From: Sipunculus nudus
Taxonomy: Eukaryota > Annelida > Sipuncula > Golfingiida > Sipunculidae
Assembly (NCBI GenBank): GCA_026874595.1
Contig: CM049315.1
Location: forward strand, 37,710,164 to 37,774,163
Length of the DNA stretch: 64,000 bases
Direction: 5' to 3'
The notes under the pieces were generated by a model. It saw only the letters and a list, made by a program, of their open reading frames with translations, was not told where the DNA came from and made no database searches. Shown here in pieces: positions 23,309-35,497 of this stretch (position 1 is its first letter; each line of letters opens with the position of its first letter). Both the position numbers and the translations under genes were made by a program.

Positions 23309-25739
23309 AACGAAAAATAAAAACATTATTATAGTAATGGCGAGTAACCGGAACTGATTTAAATAAATCCTACATATATATATATACAGTTGGCAAAGTG
23401 GTTTTATCTAACCCGATTGGCTATGTCTTCAACAATTTGGCAAGGTTTAAGACCGTTTAAGAAAGTAACCTTCGTGTTATATTTATCAAATATCTTATCC
23501 TTAGGTCATAAACATCCGGGGGGGGGGGGGGTTCGGTTACAGGGAACCCACGTTAAGTCCATTTACGATTCATATGTGAATATGTCTGTCAATCGTACTA
23601 GATTTATAAAAAAACAAATAATAAATATACGAATCACGTTTCTAGTTCGGCAATATTATAACAGTGATATCCCCTCTGCACTGATCTTCTGATCATGTTT
23701 AAAAATGTAGTAATGCTCATCGCCAAAAAAAAAAACTTTTATATTTCCTAACCTATAAACCTAGGTAAGGTTCTCACAATTATGAATTATTATACGAATA
23801 GATCGGGTTCATTGGTTTTTATTGATAGTCATGGTCCGTCGTCCGTCCGTTAACAGGCCACGTTTTGAAACCGTTAGACCAAAGAAACAAAATTTCGATA
23901 TGGAGTTAGATGTTCCTAAGTTCTACCAAACCTGAAACTTGGTCACTGCGACTTCGTTCCTTCGAGAAATTAAGGAAAAATCTTCGTTTTCCAGTAAAAT
24001 CTAACGTGCATTTCAAAACTGCCCACTTTGAAAACCGTTGTTGTTAATCTGTTCATATCTGAAATAAGTATTCCTGGATATATTTCCTGTGTACATGACA
24101 GAAATTAGGTCAATAAAATGAAATCTTTGAGGTTATGGGCCTAAACATATAATCAGGAAATATATTTACTTCCTTAACAAGATATTGTTGAATCTAGAGA
24201 CTTTTTTTCTAAGGATATATCTTCATTCAGTCGGGATTGTTTAGCATATATTTCAAGCATATATCTGTATTCAACTTAGTTTTAGTTGTTGTCTGAAATA
24301 AGATCAAAATTTTGTATTTTTTAAGTTATTAGCAAAAAAGGAATAATAATTTCCATAAATTTTGCCCAAATTTGATTTGTGGCACATTTGTTTCATGTAT
24401 GTTCATTTGCTTTTTTTCTCACATGAAGGACAGATGAGGTTTCAAGCTCATAAAATATAAAATTTGAAAGGAATTGGTGAAAAAGGTAGTTTTTATTCAA
24501 GTTTTCATACACCATGTCAAGTGCTGTTTACATCATGATATCAAACCAGCCAAGTCCAGTTGTCTACAGTGAGAGATGCAGCCTTATCTATGTTACGTAA
24601 TCCCCCCCCCCCCCCCCCCCCCCGACAGGTTGCATAAACTAGATGAATTCATAATTTTCTATATTTAAATCAGTCTTATTCTAGATTTTGGATTTTTTAT
24701 TGTAGCATAAGGGGTTACAAAAATTAAATTACACATTTAATTGTGTCCACAAAGTGATGTATCAATTGCTATAAATGTGTGGATGTGCATAACATGAGAA
24801 ACCGCTTACACGAGAAGAGTAAAAACATTTTTAACATGCGTGAAATTGAATATTAATTTCAGTTTTAATAATTAGAGATAATACTTAGCCCTATGTGTTG
24901 TTTCTCCCTAAACCAAAAGTGTGTATATCTGATTTAAAAAGGAAGTTATTAATCAAATTTACTTAATATTTTATTTAGTTAATAAAATAATGAATGTACT
25001 GGAAATTCCAATATACGAAACTTTTTTGGAATAATGATTAAAAAATAATCTTGAAGATGCCATGTTGTGGCATTATGTTTTTAAGTAATATTTTCTGTTT
25101 TTAGAAATGTGTTTTAAATTCAGTTTTATCTGTTTGTGATTTAAAACTAATAAAATACATTTTTTATATGTATGCATAATTTAACTTGATGCGAACCAAA
25201 CCAAGGATAAATAATGACGCAACTTACAATACTGAATTAATTTATATTTACAGAATTTTAAAATGCAAATTATTAAAATTTGTAAATTAAAAAAATGAAT
25301 ATGGTCAAAACTGTTCGTGCAAAAAATGGATATTCTAAAAAATTACCATTTTTTTTCCTTATTGCCCTATTCAATGGTTTCAGGCTACAAGTTTCGTATT
25401 TTACACATTGGAGATGCAATACCTGGTTGGCTTGTTTAAACTTGCTTATCAAAATTAGTTATCCTCATTTGAAAATGGACAGTTTTTATTTTTTTACAGC
25501 ATTTTACTGTGTATCATTATGCTTCAGTTCATGACCATTATTCTATAATTTGCCGGGTTTCGTATGTTCTCAGTGGATATATTTACATGCATATTACAGT
25601 CACTTAGTTGAAAGACTGAAATTTTTACAAATAAATGTTTGGGATTACGAGAGGCTCCTGCATCTTTCATGTGTACCATACCAGTTCACAGTCAACACAA
25701 CCACTAGGATTTTATACAAATTTTCCCAGAATCGATTTC
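23309..25739. other. Intergenic; fragment of family 4 repeat and a poly-C tract
   Basis: 23833-23960 (gtccgtcgtccgtccgttaacag..., ttggtcactgcgacttcgttcc) resembles the left part of the element at 28311-28860. A C-run occupies about 24602-24623, and a G-run lies near 23518-23530. The rest is AT-rich with nothing recognised. Confidence 0.5.
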
Positions 25740-28310
25740 AGCTGAGCCACGTGACCCACAGGTCCCTTAGTGGTAGAGTTATAGAAAGGTGAAGTTGATC
25801 ATGCGGCCATGTAAGCCTATATCAAACTAAGGGCTGCAATAGACATCTGTTTTATTCTGAACATTTTGTTTTGAAAAATCTTATAAATGATTATGTCAGC
25901 AGGAAAATGAATTGTAGCAAAGTCTTTCGGAATATATAAAATGATTGTGTAACAGGCCCAGATTTTATCAATTTATAAATAGCTAAACAGCTTTACGCTA
26001 TTTTAGAGCTATATTTTCAACAAGCCAAGTTTCAGTCTGAATCTATTAAAAGCTTTTGCAGACTGCCAACTTTTTCAGATTTGGCATAAGGCCAAGTGTT
26101 CAGTCAGCAGAGTCTGTATCAATTTATAGCTTTGGTGGGCTGCCAACTGTATAAGATTTGGTAATAGACTAAGAGTGCAATAGCCACACCTGGTACTACA
26201 TTAGCATCGATTGACTTTGAGTCAACTGCCTTGGTCAGGTGGGCTTGGTCAGCCGAGTGCGCCTAACTCCAGAGAAGTTTGATGTACTAGTCTGAAGTGT
26301 TGGAATGTCCAAGCATCTCTGAAAGCTTTCTGGTACACAAGGCTAGTGTTGCCACCTGCAAGATCTTTTGCACATTGTTTTTTTTTTCTAAGGAGGGAGT
26401 TGATATATCAGTCTGAAATTTTGAATGCCCCTTCATCTCAGATAATTTTGTAATAAAGAAAACTGACGGCGCTGTCTACAGTTGTTTTGGGTTACATACA
26501 TCTGTGCACATAGCTCGAGAGTGGTTTTGACGTACCTGCTAGTCAGAAACCGCAATGGAATACAGCAGATGTACATATGCGTAGTAAAGTTAACATTAGA
26601 AAATAGAGTCGGTCACCCCCACACAAAAAAAAAGAAAAAAAGATGTTAAATAACAGTTTGTAGAAAAACAGGCTCGTTCTCTCGACACAGGGGCCTCTCC
26701 TAGCAGGAATTACCTATAGTTCATAAATATATACACAAGGTAAGCCAGGAATCTCAAAGTCAACAAAGAACGCATGGAGATACCTGGTTTTTAAATGTGT
26801 TGAGAAAGGAGCAAAATAACATTTGTTTGAAAAAAATTGTTTTAAAAATATACGATTATAGTGAAGTAATTATGATATTCTTGGAAGAGGTAGTGGTAGT
26901 TGTTTGTTGTCCGCTTTGGAAAGAATGGGGGGGGGGGGGGGCTGGAGGGGGGGGGGGGGGGGTCCCGGAGTAAATTATGAGTCGTGGTTCTAATTTCAAG
27001 GCTTTTGCTTTTGCTTGATGGGGTATCGGTCGTGTTCTTTCCGTCCCCCTCTCATTTTCTCAGCTAAAAATGTCAATTTTTTTAACATATAGTAAAAGAA
27101 AACAATTGTTGAGACACTGTTAACCCAGGGCTAGTGAAAACAAAAGTTTTGAATTTTGGTATTTTGCATGTGAGCGTTTTAAAAAGGACCAGTACTATAT
27201 TAATATAGCATGCGAATCGTTATTATACCAAAACCCATATGAGAAACGTAAATAGTTGCTTTGATCATTTCTGGGACGTTTCTGTTCGACTCAGATACTA
27301 AAATGTTACGACAGCGTATCCAGGCTGGCTGCTAATTTGACCCAGAGGAAGCCAGAATGCTGTTTTCTCCGTCTCAGGAGCTCTCCTCTGGTTTCTGCGG
27401 CGCTGTATTATCAGTCTGATTCAAGGTTTTGGCCTTCAAGTGCAACACAAATGACTGTCAAGGGGGACTTTTCCAGTAGCCCGTGTAAATGTTTTCTTTG
27501 CCTCTCTTTATTTCCTTTCTTAGCTCAGCTGACTTTCAGTCATGCTAAAATAGAGCAATGACCATAATAATGATAATGTGCATTAATTTCGGAGATTAGT
27601 TGATAGTTTTTACATTCATTTTTCATATCATATACAAGCTGGCATCACGGCTTGTTTTACAAGTTTTAACTTACTGTGACAACCTGGAACAAATCTTCCT
27701 CTATTTTTTTAAATTCTCTCATCGATTTGACCCATATTGTTTATTAGTTATTATGCACCATTTGAATGTAACCCGCATCTGAATGAAACACGAGTCGCAG
27801 TAATGCAGAGGTTCCAAGTAGAACCAGTAGAGGTTCCTCACTCAGTGAGGTAGCAGAGAGAACATGCATTTAAAGTTCCAGATGGAACATTTAGAGATAT
27901 CCAATTCATTCCACTCTGAAGAACTTCAAGGCTTCCCTTTAAAGCTTAAGTTTTTTCTTTCAAGGATATAACTTTATTTAATCAAGATTTATTTGTATAA
28001 CCAAAATTAGATCTGAATTTTGTAACTGTTTTAAATTATTAGTATAACATAAAATCAGTACCTAAAATTTTGCCCAACTTTGTCCACGGCACGTTTGTTT
28101 TCCTGTTAGTACATTTTATATAATTACGACAGCAGATTCACAAAATGATTTAATCTGTTGAATTTTTTTTTTCAGAGGCTCTGTTGTATTCATCTGCTTT
28201 GTCAGGCTCCAGGCCACCGACTTCTGGTCACTACAGTCTTGCCTAGGTAACCTTTTTAATGATGCAACACTGGTCGAGCACCCCTGTTGTCACAGGTTTA
28301 CAGTTATAAG
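25740..28310. other. Intergenic, mostly unrecognised
   Basis: 25738-25776 (cagctgagccacgtgaccca) looks like a right-end fragment of the family 4 element. A perfect short hairpin CCTCACT-c-AGTGAGG lies at 27836-27850, and paired G-runs at 26927-26962 are listed separately. No gene is supported on either strand. Confidence 0.45.
26927..26962 (+). other. Paired poly-G tracts, G-quadruplex potential
   Basis: Two G-runs of about 15 and 16 bases are separated by CTGGA. Intramolecular quadruplex folding is plausible. Homopolymers this long are also prone to length errors in assembly. Confidence 0.7.
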
Positions 28311-28860
28311 TTCAGCTGACTGAAATTCATCTGAGCTATAGCGATCACTCTCCGTCCGTCCGTCCGGTCGTCCGGCCGTCCATCCGTTAACAGGGCACAA
28401 ATCATAACCGCTGGACTTGGAATCTTCCAACTTGACATCCTGGGAGGTCTATGAAAAATCTCCTTGGATACCCGAAATTAGGTCTCTGTTACCCATATTC
28501 TCCGAGCTATGGGACTCGAAAGTACCCCCCCCCCCAGAATAATAAAAAAATTGATACAAAAGGTCAAGTAGCTGAATAACTACTGCATTGAACACCATGA
28601 TTCTCTGCATGAACATTGATCATGGAGTGTTCCATCAGTTCCTGCAGACTGGTGGCACTACCTGTAATTTTTTCACATTTTTTTTCTATTTATGAGACCT
28701 TCAAATGAAATAGTTATCTGTCCGAAAGCCAACTGAAATCCATTTCTTAGGATTCTTCACAAAATTCATGATTTTTTTTTTTCATTCTTGCTGTCATTTT
28801 GCTCATTGTTCAATAACAGTCCTTGAATTCAGCTGAGCGTCATGGCCAATGGGCCACTAG
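28311..28860 (+). mobile_element. Helitron-like element, family 4 (TCAGCTGA ends)
   Basis: The left end TTCAGCTGACTGAAATTCAT, followed by AGCTATAGCGATCAC, leads into a (CCGT)n tract (cgtccgtccgtccgg) and TTAACAGGGCAC. The right end reads TTCAGCTGAGCG, then the hairpin GGCC-aatg-GGCC, then A and CTAG (28857-28860) before TT. The next bases (ctgagcaatagcgatcacg, 28883 on) look like another left end, so copies lie head to tail. No coding capacity. Confidence 0.62.
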
Positions 28861-28945
28861 TTCTCATGTCGCTTTCAGTCATGCTGAGCAATAGCGATCA
28901 CGTGTTGTAATTAGAAGCATACATGTTCGGTAAAATAAAAAAAAA

Positions 28946-29013
28946 AAATTAGCTAGAAAAGCAAGCTTCACTAGCGAGACAGTTCGGTCCACTATTATGT
29001 GCACCCCGTAACA
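28946..29013 (-). mobile_element. 3' LTR fragment of TRIM-like element (minus strand)
   Basis: On the minus strand the LTR starts TGTTACGGGGTGCACATAAT and runs through AAGCTTGCTTTTCTAGC, the same order as the LTR at 30420-30577. It is cut off inside the tRNA-like portion next to an A/T-rich stretch. It is preceded by a purine tract (AAGAGGGGGTG) that fits a polypurine tract. Confidence 0.65.
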
Positions 29014-29136
29014 CACCCCCTCTTAAGAGCGTTCTGCTATCAGAACAAGACTTATTATCCTAGGAGTCACACTTTGGTGAGCTTATTCCCTGGGCCACAA
29101 AGTTTTACCGTCATCCTGGACGAGCCCCCAATTTTA
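29014..29136 (-). mobile_element. Internal segment: primer binding site and polypurine tract (minus strand)
   Basis: Only ~123 bp separate the two LTR-type sequences. At 29113-29130 the minus strand reads TGGGGGCTCGTCCAGGAT, one mismatch from the complement of the conserved tRNA-Pro 3' end. At the other end AAGAGGGGGTG abuts the next LTR. There is no room for gag or pol, so the element is a TRIM (terminal-repeat retrotransposon in miniature). Confidence 0.72.
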
Positions 29137-30161
29137 TGTCACAGAACCTAATATCAACAGATTACGTATGCGTGATGAACATAAATTTTGTAATGGAGAA
29201 AAGAAAATCAGATTCTGTAATACTAGGCAGTGTGAAATGTCTAGGGGAATGAATGAAGAAGTGGTATTTTGTTAACAAATAACAATAATTTATTCTTAAT
29301 ACAACCCTAACATTACAATACACTAAATCAATACAATTACACAGTACAACAACAGTATAATAGCAAATCAGTATAATCACACAGCCTAATAAACAAAGTG
29401 CACAGTACCTGGATACCACCACTGTCACAGCGACAAGTCCTTTAAAGCATATAATTCAGATGAACAGTTCACACAAATTCAGTTCAGAGAATAACAGTCC
29501 AGTTCATTCACAAAATCAATCCGCTGTAATCCCAAAGTGAAGTTCCTGTCATAATCCCAAAAACAAACTGAAGACTATATAAGATCCGTCACATATCCAG
29601 AAGATAATCTATAATTGCCGCATTTATCGGAATAGGTCCCACAAGCTGACTTACACGCTTTTGTGTCCACTGGAATATACTCTCACCTCTCTCTCTCTCT
29701 CACTCGGCTCTAAATCACAGCCCCTATTTATGGCTTCTCAACTCAAGCCGAGAACTCTAGAAAATTCCCTATCACGAACAATCGCAAAGAACCTAACATG
29801 ATACACAGTACACACGAATTACAGGAAACATGTAGAACAACATCGCTGTGTCTCTATATACCAGGGTTCACACGTGAGCCGGCCCGGCTCAGCCAGGCGA
29901 GAAAGCCCCAGACTAGCATGACCCTATGTTTACACGCGGGCTCACAAGCCAGATCAAGGAACGCCGTTGCATAGCAAGCCAGGGCTTGAGCTAAACACGA
30001 ATCAGAATGCCAGCAGCGCACAACAAAAGAGACATGTCCACAGCTCACAATAAAACAGGCATCTGTAACATCTAAACTACACAGTGCTTGTGAGATTGCA
30101 AAGTCAAAACAAGCTTCACTAGCGAGACAGTTCGGTCCGATTTTATGAGCACCCCGTAACA
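29137..30161 (-). mobile_element. Long LTR (about 1 kb) sharing its 5' end with the TRIM LTRs
   Basis: On the minus strand it begins TGTTACGGGGTGCTCATAAA. Its first ~54 bases match the short LTRs (through CTCGCTAGTGAAGCTTG). The sequence then departs completely: there is no tRNA-like part, but TATA-like motifs (near 29856 and 29727), a (GA)n stretch and an AATAAA at 29290-29295. It ends ...TGTGACA directly before the primer binding site. Several short ORFs inside are not convincing genes. Confidence 0.55.
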
Positions 30162-30251
30162 CACCCCCTCTTAAGAGCGTTCTGCTATCAGAACAAGACT
30201 TTTAGAGTCTCTTTTCAGAGTTTTACTGTCACGTTGGACGAGCCCCCATTT
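30162..30251 (-). mobile_element. Second internal segment with PBS and PPT (minus strand)
   Basis: The same internal signature as 29014-29136: TGGGGGCTCGTCC next to an LTR end (CGTAACA, three A), and TTAAGAGGGGGTG next to the LTR start. The middle shows a short duplication of agagtct/agagttt. Confidence 0.65.
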
Positions 30252-30350
30252 TGTTACGAAGGCAATTTTTTCAGGAGAAAATACTGGGCCGATCCCGGAT
30301 TCGAACCATAACGGTGGTGCAAAAGTCCGGCGTACAAACCGCTTTGCTAG
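30252..30350 (-). mobile_element. Truncated TRIM LTR with tRNA-like A and B boxes (minus strand)
   Basis: Only the 3' part of the LTR remains, ending CGTAACA at 30252. The A-box-like TAGCAAAGCGGT (30338-30349) and perfect B-box GGTTCGAATCC (30297-30307) are both on the minus strand. The 5' half, including TGTTACGGGGTG, is missing. Confidence 0.68.
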
Positions 30351-30419
30351 TAAAACACTTTGGTGAGCTTATTCCCTGGGCCACAAAGTTTTACCATCAT
30401 CCCGGACGAGCCCCCCTTT
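30351..30419 (-). mobile_element. Internal segment remnant with primer binding site (minus strand)
   Basis: At 30399-30416 the minus strand reads GGGGGGCTCGTCCGGGAT, differing from the tRNA-Pro complement only in its first base. GGCCCAGGGAATAAGCTCAC follows, shared with the other internal segments. The polypurine end is missing where it joins the truncated LTR. Confidence 0.65.
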
Positions 30420-30577
30420 TGGTACGAAGACCAATTGTTCAGGAGAAAAACACATGGCCGATCCCAGATTCGAACCCATGTCGGTGGCCCACAAGTCCGA
30501 CGTATCAACTGCTTCGCTAGAAAAGCAAGCTTCACTAGCAAGACAGTTCAGTCCGCTTTTATGTGCACCCCTTAACA
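30420..30577 (-). mobile_element. TRIM LTR with tRNA-like core (minus strand)
   Basis: 158 bp on the minus strand, from TGTTAAGGGGTGCACATAAA to ...CTTCGTACCA. The A-box-like TAGCGAAGCAGT (30508-30519) and B-box-like GGTTCGAATCT (30466-30476) are spaced as in tRNA genes. The closest relative in this window is the plus-strand LTR pair at 61769-62205. Confidence 0.7.
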
Positions 30578-31080
30578 AACTTTTGACAAAAGGCTGACAA
30601 TTTGGCTTTACAAATGAGTGAAAATATAGGACTGTCATTACAGGACCTGTATCAGGCTTGATCATACTCCACGTGGCCTAGCATAAAGATATCAGTTACA
30701 GGATAAGGGGCAATTAACTAGTGATTCTCTGATGAAGCATGTTAAAGGTCAATTAAGAAAAATAGTGTGTGTCTGCAAGTGGATCTATGCGGCCCTTCTT
30801 ATATATAGACCCAGCAGGCAGCCTAAAGAAGCTAAGACAAAGCCCCTTTAGCTCCGGATTTGCAAATCCAACAGCTGTATAGCTCATTGGTAAATTATCT
30901 TGCAATTAATTTTATAAGCCTGTTACATGTTTTGTAGAATGCAAACAATAAAGAACACAGAACAAGCCAACTGAGGAAGGAGAGCAACTGATACAGTCAA
31001 CATTCCTAAGTGTTTTGCCTACCAGCACGGCACATGCTGCTAATTAAATCACGTGGTCTGTGACGTCACGATGCAGTTCC
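30578..31080. other. Intergenic, nothing recognised
   Basis: No gene or clear repeat on either strand. Confidence 0.45.
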
Positions 31081-32350
31081 CTATTGGGCCGTCCGGCCGT
31101 TAACAGGGCACAAATCGTAACCGTTGGACCTAGAAACTTCTAACTCAGCGTCCAGGGAGGTCCATAAAAATCCTTGAAAACTTGAAATGAAGTCACTGCG
31201 ACCTATATTCTCCAAGTTATTGGACTTGTTTGTGCATCCCGGAATAATTAAAAAATTGATACAAAAGCTCCACTATCTCAATAATTAATGCTTGGACTGC
31301 CATGATTCCTGCTTTGTTTATTGATTCATGGACAGTTTCGTCAGCTGTTAAGGACTGGTTTCGCTACCTGTATTTTTTTCTCAATATGTACGCATTCTCC
31401 CTTTTTGAGACTGTCAAATGACAGATATAAAATCAGTTTCTCTGCTGTGTTTCCATCTACGTCCTGAAATTTAGTATATTTATGGATCATGACTAATTTT
31501 ATCATTTTCATAAGACGGGTCATGCAAGCTGTATTTTTCTATTATTGTCAATTTTATTTCCTTTATATTTTCGAGACTGGCAAATTAATAATAACATCGA
31601 TTGTACCAGTTTATCAACCGGAGTTCATCCAATGCCCTGAAACATTGTTTGTTTATTGACAATAACTACATGCAGTTTCATCAGCAGCTGACGACTATTG
31701 ACCCCATATGTTTTTTTTTTATTTCACCCATTTTCCCCCTCTAGTTTTGAGAACGTCGAATGACAGCAGTTGTGTCAGTTTCTCAGGTGTGGTTTCATCT
31801 GGTGTCCTGAAACTTTGTATGTTTGTTGATCCTGGTTTGTTTTATTATTTCCTGAATACTGTAGTTTTTTTCTATTTTTGACGCAATTTTGCCTCTCTAT
31901 TTTGGAGACTACCCAATTACATCAATGGTATCACTTTATAAACAGTGGGTTCGTCTAGTGTCCTGAAATCTGCCGTGTTTATTGATCATAAATTATTTCA
32001 TCAGTTGCTGCATCTGTATTTGTTCTATTGTGCTCGATTTTTTTCCTGTGTTTATAAGACCTAAAATGACAGCAATTGGGTCAGTTTCTAATCTTTGGTT
32101 TAATCTATTATATTTGAACCTCATATGTTTATTGACCATGAGTATTATTATCAGTTCCATCAGGCTGGTGCATGGCAAGACCTGTATCTTTAGCTCAGCT
32201 GACTTGCATAGATATTGCGATGAGACTTTTTCTGTCGTCTGGCCGTCCGTTAGCAAGGCACAAGTCATAACAATTTGACTTAGAAATTACCAAACTTGAA
32301 AAATCTCCTAAGAAACTGGAAACTAGGTCACAGGGACCTTTATTCTGTGA
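31081..32350. repeat. Degenerate family 4 array with ~150-175-bp tandem core
   Basis: It starts with gtccggccgttaacagggca, matching the left part of 28311-28860. A diverged tandem array follows, with unit starts near 31408, 31575, 31751, 31916 and 32068; recurring words are cctgaaa, tgtttattga, tttcatcag and gactg-caaat. At about 32192 a new left end appears (agctcagctgacttgcatag, then gtccgttagcaaggcac). The sequence is old and heavily mutated. Confidence 0.6.
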
Positions 32351-33629
32351 GCTACACTGCAAAAACATGTTTTTAGCACCATAAAAGTCGAACTCTTCTC
32401 AGTGTTTGAAGGATTGCATATTTCCCCTCAAACTTGTTACGCTTATTGTTTCAACCATTAAATCAGATGAGCTCGAAAACTGGTGACCTTGATTTTCAAG
32501 TTGAGATCAGCAGAAATAAATTATGTTTTCCCCTCAAATTCGTGGATGGGGCCCATGGATAGACATATCTGCATGTTTTCTTTTACATTAAAAAAGCCAA
32601 TCTAATTTACATATATATCATAAATGCCAACATTTGGTATTTCATAAAAGGTATAGGCCAGGGTCGAGGGGCTGCCTTAACCCCCGCAGGTTCTAGTGGC
32701 AGAGCCTCTGCATGGACATAGGGTCTGGGGAGCGCAGCTTTCCTGAAGCCGAGTGGTTCTCTTAAATCTGGTTGATAACAAAAACAATGCATTTTATGAA
32801 TGCATTATATGTTTGACAAATTTTCATTACAACATCACATTACAAAAACAGTCCAGAAACAATGCCCATTGAAGGAAAAAAATGTGCTATTACTGCCATG
32901 CTGCATTTTAGTAACGGTAACCATTGCTATCTGATATATCACCAAGATTACAGTTAACTTCTTATACTGATTAAATAAAGATACTGAGCAATGTTGAACT
33001 TACCTGAGGCAACCATTGATGTCATAGGTGTAACATGGAAGATTACGTGACAGGGTTTCCGCCAGGAAAAAAAAGATAAATGGGTATGGAGGCACGAACT
33101 TGTAGCCCGTGCGGGGGTTGGTATTGGAGGGGGGGGGGAGGGTGTCCCTCTTGCAACAGTGTTAGAAAGTTTTGAATTTCAGACCTGAAAATGGCGTTTT
33201 TTTCATGATACTTCAGCGCTAGTTTTTTTTCAGACACATGACGTTCCAGGCGTCTCTCATCCAGTGAATTCAGGTATGAAGCCTGGGAGGTCTTCGATCC
33301 TTCAGCAATTGGCCAAGCGCCAGGAAGAACTCTTGGTGGCGATATTCTCCCAGTTGATGGCATCAATTTGAATAGGAATTTGTTATGACTATTCGCAAGT
33401 ACTAGCCTCAATCGCAAGGTTTCCCTGGTAACCCGCGGTATGTTAGAGGCCGACGATGTTTGCAGGTGTGTATATGACAGATCTTTTAGTTTAACTAAGC
33501 TGCACGACAAATCATACCAGCTAAATGTTTATTTGCCGCTCTTGATTTTTATGCCTTTTTTCTCACATCTATACTTCTTTGTTTATGCGATTTACACTTC
33601 TCGCATGGTTACTATACGATTACTATACA
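32351..33629. other. Intergenic; unassigned
   Basis: It contains a 155-codon minus-strand open frame (33043-33510) with no recognised motif, overlapping a G-rich low-complexity tract near 33130. cagggtttccgccagg at 33052 has the look of a CAG-type transposon end, but no partner end was found. Confidence 0.4.
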
Positions 33630-33813
33630 ACGGATCCAGGATTTAGGAAAAGGGGGAGGGGGTCCAACCCAGGCGGACCAATGAAAATCCTAAAAAAGAT
33701 CATTAGGCCCGGAAAAGGAGGGGGGTCCAGGCCTCAAAATTTCGTCTACAACCCTTTAAAAAAGGTTGCTTTGGGTGAAAAGGGGGGATCTGGACCCCCC
33801 TGGAACCGCTTCT
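33630..33813. mobile_element. Short MITE with GGATCCAGG termini (copy 2)
   Basis: It shares its left end (cggatccaggatttaggaaa) and right end (ggaaccgcttctg) with the element at 18208-18416, plus the same G-run-rich interior. The two copies differ internally and are independent insertions. Confidence 0.6.
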
Positions 33814-35014
33814 GGACGTAATAATAATATATAGCACCGGGGTTATCAGCTAACTACGTATATCACGATTATATATATATGTATATTGACACGTTTTTCC
33901 CGATTACCTTTATTTAAATTAACTGACGGGAAACAGTGAAAACAAAAATTCAACCGGACCCATTTCCCCTTTGTTTTCGTTCTTGTAAGATTTTGAAATT
34001 TTTTCTTGGATTTTTACGGAGTCGTACCAGGGCTGCCAAGGGAAGCGCAAATATTGGCAGCAAACAACGCTTCATCGCCTATAGGTACACTGTCAATCAA
34101 CATTATTATTTCCAGACCAATCGTTAGCATTTTTGTGTACTTTCTAATAATACCAAACATGAGCGAGAAAAGTTCCGTTTTAACCCAGCACATTGGTAAA
34201 CCTCTCGGCATGTTTGTTGAATTTATGACCGCATGAACACAAGCATTAATCGCACGGGTTACAGGACGCAGGCAGCTTGCAGGCGATACAGGAAATGACC
34301 CGTGTCCATGGAGACGGTGTTTCAGTTTGTGTTAATTCGTCATTTCTAGCATAATTTTGAGATTATGGGCCGTTTACCACAATATGAATGCAACCTGATT
34401 CAAGACCTATGCGATACATTCCTCGATATTACTTGTATCACGAAACGAGTAGGTTTACCAGCCCAAATATCCGATTGCCTACTGAGTCGGGTTGTAACGG
34501 CTAGGTCGCAGGTACGATGAATTTAATCTTGAATTCTGAATGTAACGTACCAGGGCTGCTGCAATTCATGGGACCTGGCGATGAATTACATATAAAGTGC
34601 GTGTGTCAGGACTTGTTCGTGGTCAAGAGTTGACATACCTAGCACATCTTACAGTCATACAACGGCGGACTCGGTCATGGCTTGGTATAGTTAGTACTGG
34701 AAAAGACTGGAAGACTGTATGCTGTCGTGACACATGCACATATATTTTGAAGTGCATCTATCGGCAGCGGTTTATATTTAAATTTATACTTGAGAGTAAT
34801 AAGTTCATTTACGTAGGATTCTTCACAGTGAACTTGTAACACACAAATTTGAAGGATATGCAGATACAATTTATGCATCTTGGAAGCAGGGTAAGAAAAA
34901 TAGAAGGGATGGCTCCCAGAGGCGGTAGGCGTTTTGTCACTCAAAATCAGGTTATGAAATCAGCGTTCAGGGTGAACTGTCATGACTAATATTTCAGATA
35001 CAAGGTTTACTAGA

Positions 35015-35016
<2 letters not shown>
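33814..35016. other. Intergenic, nothing recognised
   Basis: No supported gene. Overlapping short frames near 33936-34236 lack recognisable motifs. Confidence 0.45.
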
Positions 35017-35083
<67 letters not shown>

Positions 35084-35084
35084 C

Positions 35085-35140
<56 letters not shown>
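35017..35140. repeat. (TA)n followed by (GATA)n microsatellite
   Basis: A pure AT dinucleotide run covers 35017-35079, then a GATA tetranucleotide run covers 35085-35140. Frames reading YIYIYI or SIYLSIYL are translations of this repeat. Confidence 0.95.
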
Positions 35141-35141
<1 letters not shown>

Positions 35142-35341
35142 TACATCCAAGTCAGTATGCAAATTTGAACAAAACTGGTCAAACCAGTTCTAACCAGTTC
35201 GTCATAAATCACGTTAGGAAGGACCCTGAAGACAGAAGGTCAAATATCAAGATCACATCTGAAGTAGTCTCATTTTGGTTTTCAGATGATATATATTTTG
35301 TAAATGTTAGGCTATATTGTGATGCTAGTCCCCCGAGCGTC

Positions 35342-35357
35342 ATGACCCATGGGTCAT
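35342..35357. other. 16-bp perfect palindrome ATGACCCATGGGTCAT
   Basis: Preceded by gagcgtc, the same context as the right-end hairpin of the family 4 element (gagcgtcatggccaatgggcc). It is probably a diverged right end of that family that has lost its CTAG. Confidence 0.6.
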
Positions 35358-35497
35358 TTGGAAAATACCTTATTTTGAGCACCCTGCAAGTGCAAGCCAG
35401 TGAGCTGATTATTGTTACTTGGAGTAAGCACCACCCAAACTGAGAATATGCACGCACACACACATACATCATCACACACACATGCATATATATATAC

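Noticed and set aside
29854-30162. 102-codon minus-strand ORF in the long LTR
   Set aside because: It begins inside the LTR/PPT edge, is Ala/Cys-rich with no motif, and overlaps the shared non-coding LTR start.
33043-33510. 155-codon minus-strand ORF
   Set aside because: No recognised motif, overlap with a G/C homopolymer tract that yields PPPPL, and no splice or promoter context; treated as chance.
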